Positions 44,571-55,189 of a stretch of DNA of 64,000 nt are shown here, piece after piece. Below the pieces are notes generated by a model. That model was not told the DNA's origin. It ran no database searches and worked only from the letters and a program-made list of their open reading frames with translations. Numbering within the stretch: position 1 is the stretch's first letter; each line of letters starts with the position of its first letter. Both the position numbers and the translations under genes were made by a program. The DNA is from Melastoma dodecandrum (Eukaryota; Streptophyta; Magnoliopsida; Myrtales; Melastomataceae): assembly GCA_029817715.1 (NCBI GenBank), contig JARUPY010000434.1, positions 1-64,000 on the forward strand, given 5' to 3'.

Positions 44571-46580
44571 TGTTGACCTTAGTTTTGATGATGAGAAATG
44601 CATTGTTGTATCGCTTAATAAATGTATTACTACGTTTGAGAAATATGTTGCTACACTACGGCAAAATTGTACTGCATTACTACGCTACAATTACTTAAAT
44701 GAAGAAATAATTATTATTTTGAATTGATTTTTGTGATTTTATCATATTTAATGATAAATTATATTATTGTAATTAAATGATCACGCTTGGGGATCAGATG
44801 GCTATGTTTGGAGTTATTTGAAAATGCAATCTCTAATTATAGCAACATTTCCTACCCTATCTTATCTTTAAGACCATTAAGGAATATTGATATTTCTATT
44901 CTATCGTTGATAATGATTAAGATAACATTCAGACATCATTCTGGTAATGATTGGATCAGATTGTGCGCATAAGGAAAGTCGACAACGATTTCCTTCCTTC
45001 TTGGTCATTATGGCCGTTGAGCAACAGTTCACTGATTCAGATTACAGTTTGCTGAAGACTGATTTTTTGGGAAACGAATTATCTTATTCACTCCCTATTA
45101 ATACTAGATGACACTCATACATAAAACAACAAATCTGTGTAGTCTGAGTGGTTGTCCAAAGCCTGGGTGATCTGAGTGAAGCTTTGAGGATCGGCGGAGA
45201 GCGGAAGGTGCTAAGTGATCGCATGATTCTTATCTCTTGCAATCTGCATGTGAGAGTGAAGGGCTGAGTGCGACCTTGATCGTTGTGAGAGGGACTGTGT
45301 ATCCTCGGTGCGTTTAACGAGTGGCTGGAGAATCGTCTAAGGGAAGCAAAGTGAATACCTATGCTGATTGCAGTAACCAGTTGTTGACCTATGGGCAAGA
45401 AGCTGTGCTTGTTATGTCTTTTCGCAGAGAAGTCTCGAACTTACGGAGTTTGACCAGTGAGACATGCACTTGCGGGCGCGTGCCAGAAGTCTCGTGCCTG
45501 CAGGGTAGAGCAGGAGTTAGAAACGCCGCCGGAGTGGAAAGTGGTCCTCCCGAGCATAGGGGTGCTGTGCAAAAGCCTCGACCTCCTAATACCGATGGAC
45601 AGTAGAGCAAGTTGCGTGGAAGCCGCCGGAGCTGAAAATTCCACACTAGGCACTGGGTGTGTAGTGCAGTGAGTCACGGCTGTGATAACCGTGCACGTCC
45701 GAACTGAGTGTAGAACGAATACCGCAACTTCACTATGTGAGAAGTCAGGTTCTGCTGTGTGAGGAACCAATCTCACCGTGCACATCCAAACTGAGTGTAG
45801 GACGGATACCGCAACTTCACTGTGTGAGAAGTCAGGTTCTGCTGTGTAAGGAACCAATCTCTCTTTCCGTTTTTCTTTCTGATCTAAGTGATTACCTTTA
45901 TGGTTGTCTCTTGAGTACTTACAGGCTCATCTTGAGAGGAGACGGAAACTGTGTGGAAATCCTCTGCTTAGCGATTAAGTGATGAAGCAATCCTCTACTG
46001 TGAATCAGAAACGAGCTGCTCTCTAAGAAGTCGTTCTATCACTGTAAGAATTGTTATCCGAGGATTTATTCTCTAAGATAACGTTGTCTTTGTTCTTTAA
46101 TAGACAGGCTTACGTCTGAGTGACAACGTGCTGTGTGAAATCCTTTGAGCAATCAACTGATAAGCGTAAGCATCATTCTGCTGGAAACGAGAAGACGTCC
46201 GCTGTGTGAGGAGCTGATCGTTGCCCAGGAGTGATCTCCTCTTGTAAAGGATTCTAAATCTCACTTTGTGAGAAACCCAACGCCTAGTGCAAAAACGTTC
46301 ATTTGCACCCATTATATTTATATAGTGGAATCACCTCTACGGTGGAAAGTGGACGTAGGTCGATTAAGGCCGAACCACTATAAACTATTGTATCCCTTAC
46401 GATCGCACAAACACTCGTACAAAAACCTAATCGATCAAATCGTAACGGTTACAGCGAAGCAGTTCACACTTCTTAGAAATGCTCTGTTGTGATACAATAT
46501 GCTTCTGCTTACACTGAGAAAGGGCGAAAAAGTGTCAAACACTAATTCATCCCCTCTTAGTGCACCTGAACGATCCAACA
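44571..46580 (+). repeat. 5' LTR of the Sirevirus-like element
   Basis: 2010 bp, TG...CA. Homologous over its length to the solo LTR at 1998-3993; 44571-44758 and about 46418-46580 match the 3' LTR. Drives element transcription when active. Contains an 87-bp tandem duplication (45689-45775, 45776-45862). Confidence 0.92.
45689..45862 (+). repeat. 87-bp tandem duplication inside the 5' LTR
   Basis: Two adjacent copies beginning CCGTGCAC(G/A)TCC(G/A)AACTGAGTG and ending GTGTGAGGAACCAATCTC(A). They differ at only a few positions. The related LTR at 1998-3993 has a single CCGTGCACGTCCGAACTGAG at this point, so the duplication is younger than their split. Confidence 0.88.
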
Positions 46581-46868
46581 ATTGATATCAGACCGGGTTT
46601 GCTGGAATGCTTTTCGTGTGATTATTGCCACAGAAATCTATTGTTGGAGCTAACGGTCCAAACAACGTGTTGCTAAAAATTCTACATCTACCATAGAAAG
46701 GTGCTAACGAGTTATCAAAACTCGAAACTAAGCAAAATATCGATGCTCTTAGCTGATGGTCATTGGACCGAACGTACCCCGCTCTTTGCAGGACAACATT
46801 GGTCATATTGGAAAATGCGAATAGAGTTGTTCATTGGAGTATAAGAAGCCGATTGCTGGCAGATTATA

Positions 46869-47640
46869 ATGGAAAGAGATCTCACGGTTCCTCCATCTAA
46901 TCCCAGCGACTCTCGGCATGAATTTGAAAGAAAGAGAATTATCTCGCTCAACACAAAAGCAATGCACTACTTAGTGTGCACTCTTCCAGGAAATGAATTC
47001 AATCGCGTCTCCACATGTAAGACTGCGAAAGAAATGTGGGAGAGACTTACTTTGATCTATGATGGAACAGAATAAGTCATGGAATCCAAAGTGAATGCAT
47101 TAGTGACTCAATACGAAGCATTCAAGATAAAAAAGGATGAGTCAATAAATCAACTGTTTGATAGACTCATCAAAATCACTAATACCGTGGAATCACTTGG
47201 CAAAACAATCTCAAATTCTGAGTTGGTCAGAAAAATATTTCGTACAATGCCTAAATCTTAGGAAGCCAAGAAGACAGCGATTGAAGAAGGTAAAGACTTG
47301 ACGAGCTTAAGTCTTTAGCAGTTGCTCGGTTCTCTTATTGATTACGAGAATGAGAACAAGTTTGTTTAAAAAAAGAAGTCGAATGTTGTTGTATTTAAAG
47401 GGAGTGTTAAAACTTCTGATGATTCTGAGGATGAATTTTCATCTAATTTAGAGGATGAAATCTCCTTAATGACATGAAAATTAAAGAGGTATCTTCGCAA
47501 AAATCATTTCAAGGGAAAGAGAGATACTAAAAAGAAAAAACAAAGCCACACCAAAGTAAATTTGGTGTGAGCTATGAGTGTAACAAACTTGGTCATATGC
47601 GACTAGATTGTCCGCTATTAAGTGAGAAGGGAAAACCTTC
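46869..47640 (+). pseudogene. Copia gag remnant with first zinc knuckle
   Basis: One frame broken by stops at 47073-47075 and 47259-47261 (the latter where Trp is expected) and others. It has the UBN2-type gag core: AKEMWERLTLIYDGTE, VNALVTQYEAFKIKKDESINQLFDRLIKITN and RTMPKS. The zinc knuckle near 47565-47610 reads YECNKLGHMRLDC but has Ser in place of the first Cys. Nucleocapsid function is therefore lost. Confidence 0.85.
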
Positions 47641-48230
47641 AAAATATAAGAAAAACGCCATGTCGGCGTTTTGGAGTGATATCAGATCAAAATAATGTAA
47701 CAGCAAATCTCTGCTATATGGCGCAAACTGATGCTGAAACTGAGAAGGCCAATGCTTTCTCTCCCTCTGATTTGTCTACTAATGATATTGGGAATCTTTT
47801 CTCAGAACTCTATGACAAACTTGAATCATTAACCGCAAACAATAAAGCTCTCAAGAAGGAAAATAAACTCTTGAGTGCTGAGAACGCTTCTCTTAAGGAA
47901 GAGTTTTCAGCAAAGGCTAAGAAAGCGGTAGAGCAATTTTCTCAATCAAAGTCAAAGATTGAGGAATTGCAACAGCAACTCAGTGCTGTGCGCAACAAAA
48001 CTGGTTTATGCGTGCATGAGATGCACAAATATGAAAATGAGAAACATTCACCACATGAAAAATATATTCCTCCTCATGTAAGGAATGGCGATTCTCATTT
48101 TGTTATTCAAAGGCTACCTAGGCTTTGTTATTATTGTAGAAACTCGAATCATTTTATTAAAAATTGCCATATAATGCGAAATGATATGCATGACATTACT
48201 TCTAAAGTTGATGGTTCTATTTTTAAATAG
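47622..48230 (+). pseudogene. Gag C-terminal coiled coil with second zinc knuckle
   Basis: Open 202-codon frame, same frame as gag and protease. It holds a long heptad-like coiled coil (residues about 60-125, LESLTANNKALKKENKLLSAENASLKEE) and a second knuckle CYYCRNSNHFIKNC (C-x2-C-x4-H-x4-C) that looks intact. A coiled coil between two knuckles is typical of Sirevirus gag, where it mediates protein contacts. No start of its own is needed; it is part of the polyprotein. Confidence 0.8.
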
Positions 48231-48299
48231 AAGCAACGACTTACTTAAATTCTTTCTCTATTTCAGGAATGCTTCAAGTCAATTGCTAAGGACCATGCA

Positions 48300-49570
48300 T
48301 AGTACTTAGATAGCGGTTGCTCAAGGCACATGTCAGAAGGTGTCTCCTTATTCTCCACACTGGTTTTCCAGGATGGTGGTGCTGTCACTTTTGGTGACAA
48401 TGGAAAGGGGATGATTAAAGGAACATGAACCATTTGCTGTTCTGACTCCCTAACCATTGAAGGAGTTCTTTATGTTAAAGGCCTTCAGCACAACTTGATT
48501 AATATTAGTCAATTGTGTGATAAATGTTATCTTGTTTCTTTCGATGAAAGAACATGTAACGTTTCACGAGATGGTGTTACTTGCTTCATTGGAGAACGCA
48601 GTAAAACATCTATATCCTGTCATTTAAGAATGTCTCCGCTGGAGAAAATTGTCTCTTATCCGTTAAGGATGAGGCTACTCTTTGGCATCGAAAGTTGGGA
48701 CATGAAAACTATGACTTGTTGTCCAAACTTGCCAGAAAAGATGTTATTACGGAATTACCCAAAATCAAGTTTGACAATGACAAGTTTTGCAAAGCTTGTT
48801 CTATTGGCAAACAAATAAATGTATTCTTTAAAAGCAAAAATGTGGTTTCAAGCAAGGAACCGCTCGAAATACAACATGTGAACTTATTTGGTCCAACAAA
48901 GACTCAAAGTCTAGGAGGTAAACGTTGTGGATTAGTTGTGGTAGACGCCTTTTCCAGATTCACTTGGGTTAAATTTTTATCTCATAAAAGTGTTGCGTTT
49001 GCAACCTTTGAAACTTTAGTCAAACAACTTAGAAATGAGAAAGTTATTTCTCTACGAAGCATAAGAACGGATCATAGTTCCAAATTTGAGAACCATGACT
49101 TTACTTCATTTTGTGAAGAATATGGTATTAACCATAATTTCTCAGCCCCATACACTCCACAACAAAATGGAGTTGTAGAGCGAAAGAATAGAACCTTACT
49201 GGACATGGCGAGAACCATGTTGCTGGAAAGTGAGGTTGCTAAAAATCTTTAGGCTGAAGCCGTAAGCACAGCATGCTACATCTCAAATCGAGTTCATTTG
49301 AGGTACTCCTTAGGAAAAGCGCCTTATGAGTTATAGAAAGGCAGAAAGCCTAATATCTCATACTTCCATCCATTTAGAAGTATGTATTATATCTTAAGAC
49401 AAAAAAACAATGGTGTCAGAAATTTTGATGTTCGATGTGATGAAGGCATATTCTTAGGATACTCTCTCACGAGCAAGGCATATAGAGTCTTTAATAAAAG
49501 GACTCTAACAGTTGAAGAGTCCATATTAGAGTTGATGATTCTCCGACATAGGAGGAAGATGTTGTGGTAG
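48300..49570 (+). pseudogene. Copia protease and integrase
   Basis: Protease core YLDSGCSRHMSE directly after a TAG (48300-48302) that replaces the usual Trp. A GAG-pre-integrase segment (LYVKGLQHNLINISQLCD) follows, then the HHCC domain LWHRKLGHENYDLLSKL...CKACSIGKQ, and the DDE core with HVNLFGPT (aspartate replaced by Asn), VVVDAFSRFTW, RTDHSSKFEN and YTPQQNGVVERKNR. Stops at 49250-49252 and 49334-49336 again occupy Trp positions. The chain runs to about 49570, where similarity breaks and RT is absent. Confidence 0.9.
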
Positions 49571-49679
49571 CAGCAGCACAATCCTCAACTGTAGTATCGA
49601 ATGAAAAGTCATAACAAATAATTGCTGAAAATAATTCGAATGGAGACTTTGTAACAGATGTACAGCAAGTTCCTGTTAC

Positions 49680-50226
49680 AGTTAAGAGGATCTTTCGATA
49701 CCTCGCAGGAACTATCAACTTAGGTCTATGGTAACCTAGAGGATCGTTGTTGGATCCTATGGGATATCCAGATGCTGATTATGCTGGATGTCGCATTGAT
49801 AGAAAAAGCACATCTGGTACTTGTCAATTACTAGGAAATATGTTAAGTTCCTGATTCTCTAAAAAGCAGACATCAGTTGCTTTATCTACAGCTGAGGTTG
49901 AATATGTCGCAGCAGCTAGTTGTTGTACTCAATTACTTTGGATGCGACAATAACTTGAAGATTATGATCTTCATTTTGATAGCATTCCAATAATGTGTGA
50001 CAACACAAGTGCAATCAATTTGTCACGAAATCCTGTCTATCACTCAAGATCTAAGCATATTGAGTTGAGACACCATTTTCTACGTGACAATGTGCAAAGC
50101 GGCAACGTTGATATTTAGTATATAAATACTGAGCAACAGCTTGCTGATATATTCACTAAACCACTCCATAAAGAGATGTTTATTAATTTACGAAGTGAGT
50201 TAGGAATTTGCAATCCTAACGCCTAG
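49680..50226 (+). pseudogene. Copia RNase H remnant
   Basis: After the RT gap, the frame carries VKRIFRYLAGTINLGLW, YPDADYAGCRIDRKSTSGTCQLLGN, SKKQTSVALSTAEVEYVAAASCCTQLLWMRQ, MCDNTSAINLSRNPVYHSRSKHIELRHHFLRD and QLADIFTKPL, the full RNase H series. Stops at 49852-49854 (TGA at a Trp site) and 49948-49950 (TAA) interrupt it. The first conserved aspartate, the AEVEY glutamate and the DNTSA aspartate remain. Terminates at 50224-50226. Confidence 0.88.
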
Positions 50227-50309
50227 CATGAATATTAATCGTGCATTTTTCTTCTCTCCATGTAGAGAATATTTTTATTGCCAAAAATGGGTGATATTCT
50301 GTTGAAAGC

Positions 50310-50615
50310 ATGGGTTATCAGGTTGTTGATGACACCTTCGTTAAGAAGCCTTCAAGGCGCGAGATTGCTGCCTCTGTGCATGGCAAAGCTGCTGCTACTG
50401 AAAAGCATAAGTATGTTAAGCACGAGAAGGTAGTTGCTGATCCAAAGGCTGATGCCTCTTACTCCAAGCTCCTAAGCACAATCTGTGAGAAGATCAATTT
50501 CACCAGGCGCTGTCTCCTGGAAAGGATCGACAGATTTGGTGAAAGACTGGCCAAGCTTGAGAAGATGGCTGAGGAAATGATCGCTGTTGTCAAGAAACTC
50601 CCACGTGAGGATTGA
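50310..50615 (+). CDS. Intact small ORF downstream of copia pol
   Basis: 101 codons, ATG to TGA, uninterrupted although every other gene of the element is broken. Basic N-terminal half (KKPSRRE, EKHKYVKHEK), then a helical C-terminal half with heptad-like spacing (LLSTICEKINFTRRCLLERIDRFGERLAKLEKMAEEMIAVVKKL). No signal peptide or membrane segment. It lies between RNase H and the polypurine tracts, the site where some Sireviruses carry an extra or env-like ORF. I do not recognise the family. Could be an element accessory gene or a captured host fragment; chance openness is also possible at this length. Confidence 0.5.
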   Translation: MGYQVVDDTFVKKPSRREIAASVHGKAAATEKHKYVKHEKVVADPKADASYSKLLSTICEKINFTRRCLLERIDRFGERLAKLEKMAEEMIAVVKKLPRED

Positions 50616-50950
50616 GATGACTCTTCTTTCTGTGGTTTCTCATGTTAAGAACTATGTCTCTTTGGGTTGAATAATTGTGTTACTATGGGTTGAGTAGCAC
50701 CCCACTAGTTTCCGGATGATGTTTGAACAATGCTTGGGTGTTTTGCAATTTTGCTGCACCAGTAAATATGCAAATTTTTTTTATCCTCCACTTATTTTTG
50801 ATGTGACAAAAAGGGGGAGAAGTGCATGTGTTAAGGGGGAGCAAGCTTAATTAAGCTTAATTCTCTCAAGCTCTAAAACTCATGTGTTAAGGGAGAGCAA
50901 ACATAATTCTCTCAAGCTCCTTCTTTTTAGTTTTAAGTTTTGTCATCATC

Positions 50951-50962
50951 AAAAAGGGGGAT
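50951..50962 (+). other. Polypurine tract of the Sirevirus-like element
   Basis: AAAAAGGGGGAT immediately before the 3' LTR start at 50965, with earlier copies at 50807-50820 and about 50830-50840. Used for plus-strand DNA priming; duplicated tracts are usual in Sireviruses. Confidence 0.85.
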
Positions 50963-50964
50963 AA

Positions 50965-51304
50965 TGTTGACCTTAGTTTTGATGATGAAAAAAGTGTTGT
51001 TGTATCGCTTGAGAAGGGTATCGGTACGCTTGAGAAATATGTTATTGTACTACAGCATAGTTGTGATGCATTACTGCGCTACAATTACCTAAATGAAGAA
51101 ATAATTATTATTTTGAAGTGATTTTTGTGATTTTATCATATTTACGAAAAGCTACTCAATCAAATCATAACGGTTACAGCGAAGCAGATCTCACTTCTAA
51201 GAAACGCTCTGATGTGTACAGTACGCTTCCGCTTACATTGAAAAAGGGCGAAAAAGTTACAATTACTAAGTCGCTCCCTCTTAGTGCACCTGAACGATCC
51301 AACA
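50965..51304 (+). repeat. 3' LTR with large internal deletion
   Basis: 340 bp: the first about 180 bp and last about 160 bp of the 5' LTR joined near 51145, so about 1.67 kb is missing. Ends TGTTGACC...GATCCAACA are intact and followed by the target duplication CTACT. Confidence 0.9.
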
Positions 51305-52203
51305 CTACTTATGTTATCCAATTCGAGATCTAACCTATAGTACCCTCTCGAGTCTCCCTAGGTTATCGGATTAATGCTAACTAGAGATAAGGTAATTAAC
51401 ACGCATTAAGAATAGGAATGGATTAACAATTATAACGATTCAAATCGCATTAAGAAAAATGAATCACGAGCTACACAGAAGCACGAGGTTCTGCCATAGT
51501 CCTAGAAAAGCAAATTAGTTCATAACTGAAATAAATGAAAACATCAATTCAAATTTAAAAGTAAATGACATCAAAGAAACTAAGACAAGAAATTTGGTAA
51601 AGTAAACTTCAGTCGTCGGCTCTGGTCACCAGCCTCCTCCTAATGTCCATGCCCCCTTCCAAATACTCAAAAGAAATCTATTTAAACCTAGCATTGTCTA
51701 GAATAATATCCCCTAAAATACCTAAAGTACCTTACATAATTTTTAAACCAGAATAAATGGAAAAATATCCTAAAAATAAAATAAAAGATCTTCTAATATG
51801 GAAAGACAATTTCCAAAAGTGGAAGATTGGCCAAATCTCGTCATCACATCAGATCGGGCAAGGTATAGGCAGAAGGATGCGTCCGTCTGTAATCAGCCCA
51901 GCACATCGCCCCACGGATGCATCCTTCTTGTGCGACGGATGCGTCTGTCTTTAATCTTCTTGAAATTAGATGTTATCCACTTTCTCGATTCGTCCTTTGG
52001 CTCATTGCTTCCACTTTCACCCTTCATTCATAGACATTCCACATTAGAAATCTCAACTTACTAAACTAATAAGCAAAAATATAAAGACTCAACTACTCAA
52101 TAAAAAGTAACGAAAAAACAAACCAAAACAACGTCAAAGCTCAACGAACTAATCACATTAATGCTCAGATGAATGGCTAAATAACTCCACTTTCGTAGAG
52201 TCA

Positions 52204-53519
52204 TTAATTATTATTGAAACGTATACCTCGAGATTGTTTGACATGTCCAAAAATTGTTATCTAACGAACTCATCGTTACTCTATAAAGGGGAACAATAAA
52301 AGCTTTCTCCTACCCCATTGAGATGAACGCCACTCGATTTTTGGGACATCATTTTCGGTAGTTTAAGGTTAATTTTTTTCGATGACGTGATGGCCTTGGT
52401 TAAGGACGAACATTTTAACGGTGAAAATGATGACATCGAAGTACTCAATCCAGAAGACAATGTCCTAAATGATATTGACAAAGGCTCATTAATCGATGCT
52501 TCGTTAAAACAGCCATTCAATTATCCTTGTGGAGCCAACCACTTCAAGCATTCATCGATCCCTTCGTCATCACCATTCCTTGAGGGGTTTGACTAAATCA
52601 GTGAAGACAAAGCACATGAGATTTGGTAGGCATTGAAGTGCTCCAAGACTGACTACCTAATTTTTTCCCTTTCTTCAACCATATCAATTTTGTATGCTTC
52701 TCGACTTGAGGTCACATTATCAACATCTTGTCACCACACTCAAGATGCAGGTCACCTTTGCGAATCTCAACCATGGCCTCCCGATTTCACCTCATACCCT
52801 TGATTTTGCTTTAAATCCTTCTATTGAAAGCTTAAGCTCTCATCTCCAGTCCTTTTGCCTTGTCCAACAAATACTAGAGTGTTTGCTTTACGATCGATGA
52901 AGAATGCTCCTCAGAAACGTTGGTCTATAAAATAATTTTCGAAATAGGCCCGCAAAATTCACAATTCGTTAACTAATGACAAAGAACTATGTGTTTTCAA
53001 AGAACTGGGAGTTAAAAACCCCGAATTTCACTAATAAGGAGGAAAGGACACAAAGGGAAAGGAGAGGGGGAGAGGGGAGAAGACAGGGAGTTTTTAATTA
53101 TGAGTTCTAAAGATGTAAAAGGAGGAAAAGGGGGGAAATGAGAGGAAAGAGGGGAGGAAAGGGATTTTTTACATTGAACTCGGAGATAAAACTCCGAGTT
53201 CTTTAAAAATTGAATTTTTAGTTCAAAATTCTAAGTTATTGGCATTAATTGACGAATTATGAGTTTGACCGACCTATTTCGTAAATTATTTTACGACCGA
53301 CATTAGTTTGGAACAAAGCTCTATTCGAAAATTCTTTCACTCGTCCAAGATCATAGGGTCCTAGAACTTCAACATTATGAAGATTAGTGGAAGCATCATC
53401 CGATTCTGCATGATTCATAGGGTAGCTAATATATGTTTCGACGATCTTAAGTCATCTAGCGTCATTAGGCTCCAACTATGGTCGCCAAAACCGACCATAG
53501 TAGGGCAGTTAATATATGG
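52204..53519. other. Unassigned interior of the nest
   Basis: A frame at 52387-52596 has no domain. 53036-53165 is strongly purine-rich on the plus strand. A perfect 10-bp-arm inverted repeat GAACTCGGAG...CTCCGAGTTC sits at 53176-53201 with a 6-base loop. No gene supported. Confidence 0.4.
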
Positions 53520-54215
53520 TTGCCAAAAATACATTGAGAATATATGGTCTAACGAACATTACTTCCGTAATTCGTGAAACAGTTGCCACACAAATTTGTT
53601 AGTAAAAACTGAGGAAAAAGCTAAAAACCACTAAAGGAGGTCATCCTTCGCCCTTAGTAGAAGAAAGAAGGGAGTGAAAGGATTCAATTCAAAGGAGATA
53701 TAAGCCTTCACCCTTGAAGAGATCATGTGGAAAACCATGTGGATGGAGGAACATGTGGGTAGAAGACAATAAGAAATCAAAGAAACTTATAAGCAGAATA
53801 AATTGTTACTTACAAATACCATCGATGATCGCACATTTAAATAACAAAAAAGCTCCTAAGTATAAAAAGTAATAAACTAGAGTATATTTATTATTTATGT
53901 TGTTAAAAAACATCTAAAAGATGCTACTATATATTTAAAGTAACTTCCCAAAATCGTGGAGTAGTCTTCACGAGTGGCCTCCATCTCTTCGTGTATCAGA
54001 CGTCCTTCATCTGAACGGGGTTGAATCTTCTTGTTACACATGTCTTCCCATAATTCTCGCTTGGTTGAACTCTAAAACGATTTCACTTGATGTCCTTTGC
54101 TTGGTCGGTATCACTTGAATGGTGTTCGCTTCGTCAGTGTTGTTTGGTCACATGGGCAAAACATTTCATGTGTCAACACCAATTCCAGATCAAAAGGTTG
54201 GCATCTTAATCTGCG
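53520..54215 (+). repeat. Direct repeat, right copy of outer nest
   Basis: Collinear with 43265-43880 in the same orientation, with many substitutions and small indels, so an old duplication or old LTR pair. See the left copy for shared landmarks. Confidence 0.7.
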
Positions 54216-54359
54216 CCCAAAATTTTTTATGTCAATAGGGGTCTACATCAAACATGCGCCTCTCAATCATTCTTGACAAAATTTTCTTCCTCCGTATTGA
54301 GATTCTATGAGTCGCTATCGATTCATGTCATTAGTATGTGTGCGCGCGCGCGTGTTATG

Positions 54360-54461
54360 GGCATGTTTGGTTCCATCATGCGCGACATGAAGAACAAGAA
54401 GGTTGACGTGTTCGCATTTGGGGTCCTTCTGCTTGAGCTCATATCAGGTCGGTGTTATTAG
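54360..54461 (+). pseudogene. Protein kinase fragment (receptor-like cytoplasmic type)
   Basis: The translation ends KKVDVFAFGVLLLELISGR, which is kinase subdomain IX (invariant Asp in the DVFAFG block). The wording is closest to receptor-like cytoplasmic kinases. Nothing before about 54360 or after 54461 continues the kinase; a stop follows at once. It is an isolated piece, presumably carried or stranded by rearrangement. Confidence 0.6.
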
Positions 54462-55189
54462 TGTGTGCACATATGTTCCAAGACACTTTGTAATATAAGT
54501 GAATAGTCATTAATAAAGGCAAGTATTTACTGTATGTCAATTACTTTTCTGCTCGTAACTAATTTATGGTAAAGTCCCATAAGTTGATTATTTACCAATC
54601 TAAAATTGTCATTTATCGAATATATGTTTAGAGGGGGACATGAACATCTAGGTCAACAATGAGTATAACTCAGGTCGAGTTAGATTAAGGGATGGATATC
54701 CAAGTTATACTTGGGGAGCCCGAGTTTAGGGGTTCACTGGACACGGCCCATTTATAGATAATACCACATGTTAAGCGTCATTGGTCACTTCTCTTATTGA
54801 ACGATGTAACTGATCTCTTGACTTGAGACTTTCATCTATTCTATGCATGGAGTTATGCACTTTAATGCCGTTAAAAGCAGTACTTAATCGGATTGTGAGT
54901 AATACGGTTACTGGGTGTATAGCGAAGCGTAGAGAGGATAATGTTGAGTCAATATAGGATTATCAACTCTCTTGGATAAGAGAGTTGACATCCTGACCTC
55001 TTGATTGATATATTAGTGATTTTATATACACGGCCGTGGACGAATGTTTATCATTGAAGTAAAAATCTATTATATCTCAGAAATCAAGTAAAATGATTAA
55101 TCTAGTTATGACGCAAAATGCATTGAATTAATCAGGATGTTGATGAGATGACGAGATTGAATTACATAGTAATCGATTCAATGGTATTT
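54462..55189. other. Gap without a gene
   Basis: AT-rich with no domain-bearing frame. AGGGGGACATG and GAGAGTTGACATCC-like phrases suggest repeat-derived DNA, but no family is recognised. Confidence 0.4.

Larger units (their letters stand above)
44571..51304 (+). mobile_element. Sirevirus-like Ty1/copia element with defective pol
   Basis: Complete by boundaries: target duplication CTACT at 44566-44570 and 51305-51309; LTR starts TGTTGACCTTAGTTTTGATGATGA; LTR ends GATCCAACA. A primer site resembling the initiator-tRNA-Met type (ATTGATATCAGACC, 46581 on) follows the 5' LTR. Order gag, protease, integrase, RNase H is the copia order. Several AAAAAGGGGGA polypurine-type tracts lie before the 3' LTR (50807-50820, 50830-50840, 50951-50962), a Sirevirus hallmark. 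RT is deleted, the 3' LTR has lost about 1.67 kb, and many stops are present. It inserted into the Athila-like LTR, so it is the younger element. Confidence 0.92.
44081..52203 (-). mobile_element. Athila-like solo LTR, split by a Sirevirus insertion
   Basis: On the minus strand the pieces 52203-51305 plus 44570-44081 read as one LTR closely patterned on that at 56373-57571. It starts TGACTCTACGAAAGTGGAGTTA, has a middle GGGAGACTCGAGAGGGTACTATAGGTTAGATC segment, and ends TTCTCTGTGGGA.CGACC...TTTATTTTTGTTACGTTGACTACGCA. No primer site or internal region follows, so it is probably a solo LTR. Its motif-rich part (51815-51950) repeats GATGCGTC/GACGGATGCG instead of GCAGCTGCG. No clean target duplication found. 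Confidence 0.75.

Noticed and set aside
44787..44972. ORF in the Sirevirus 5' LTR
   Set aside because: It lies inside an LTR and is not conserved in the related solo LTR at 1998-3993.
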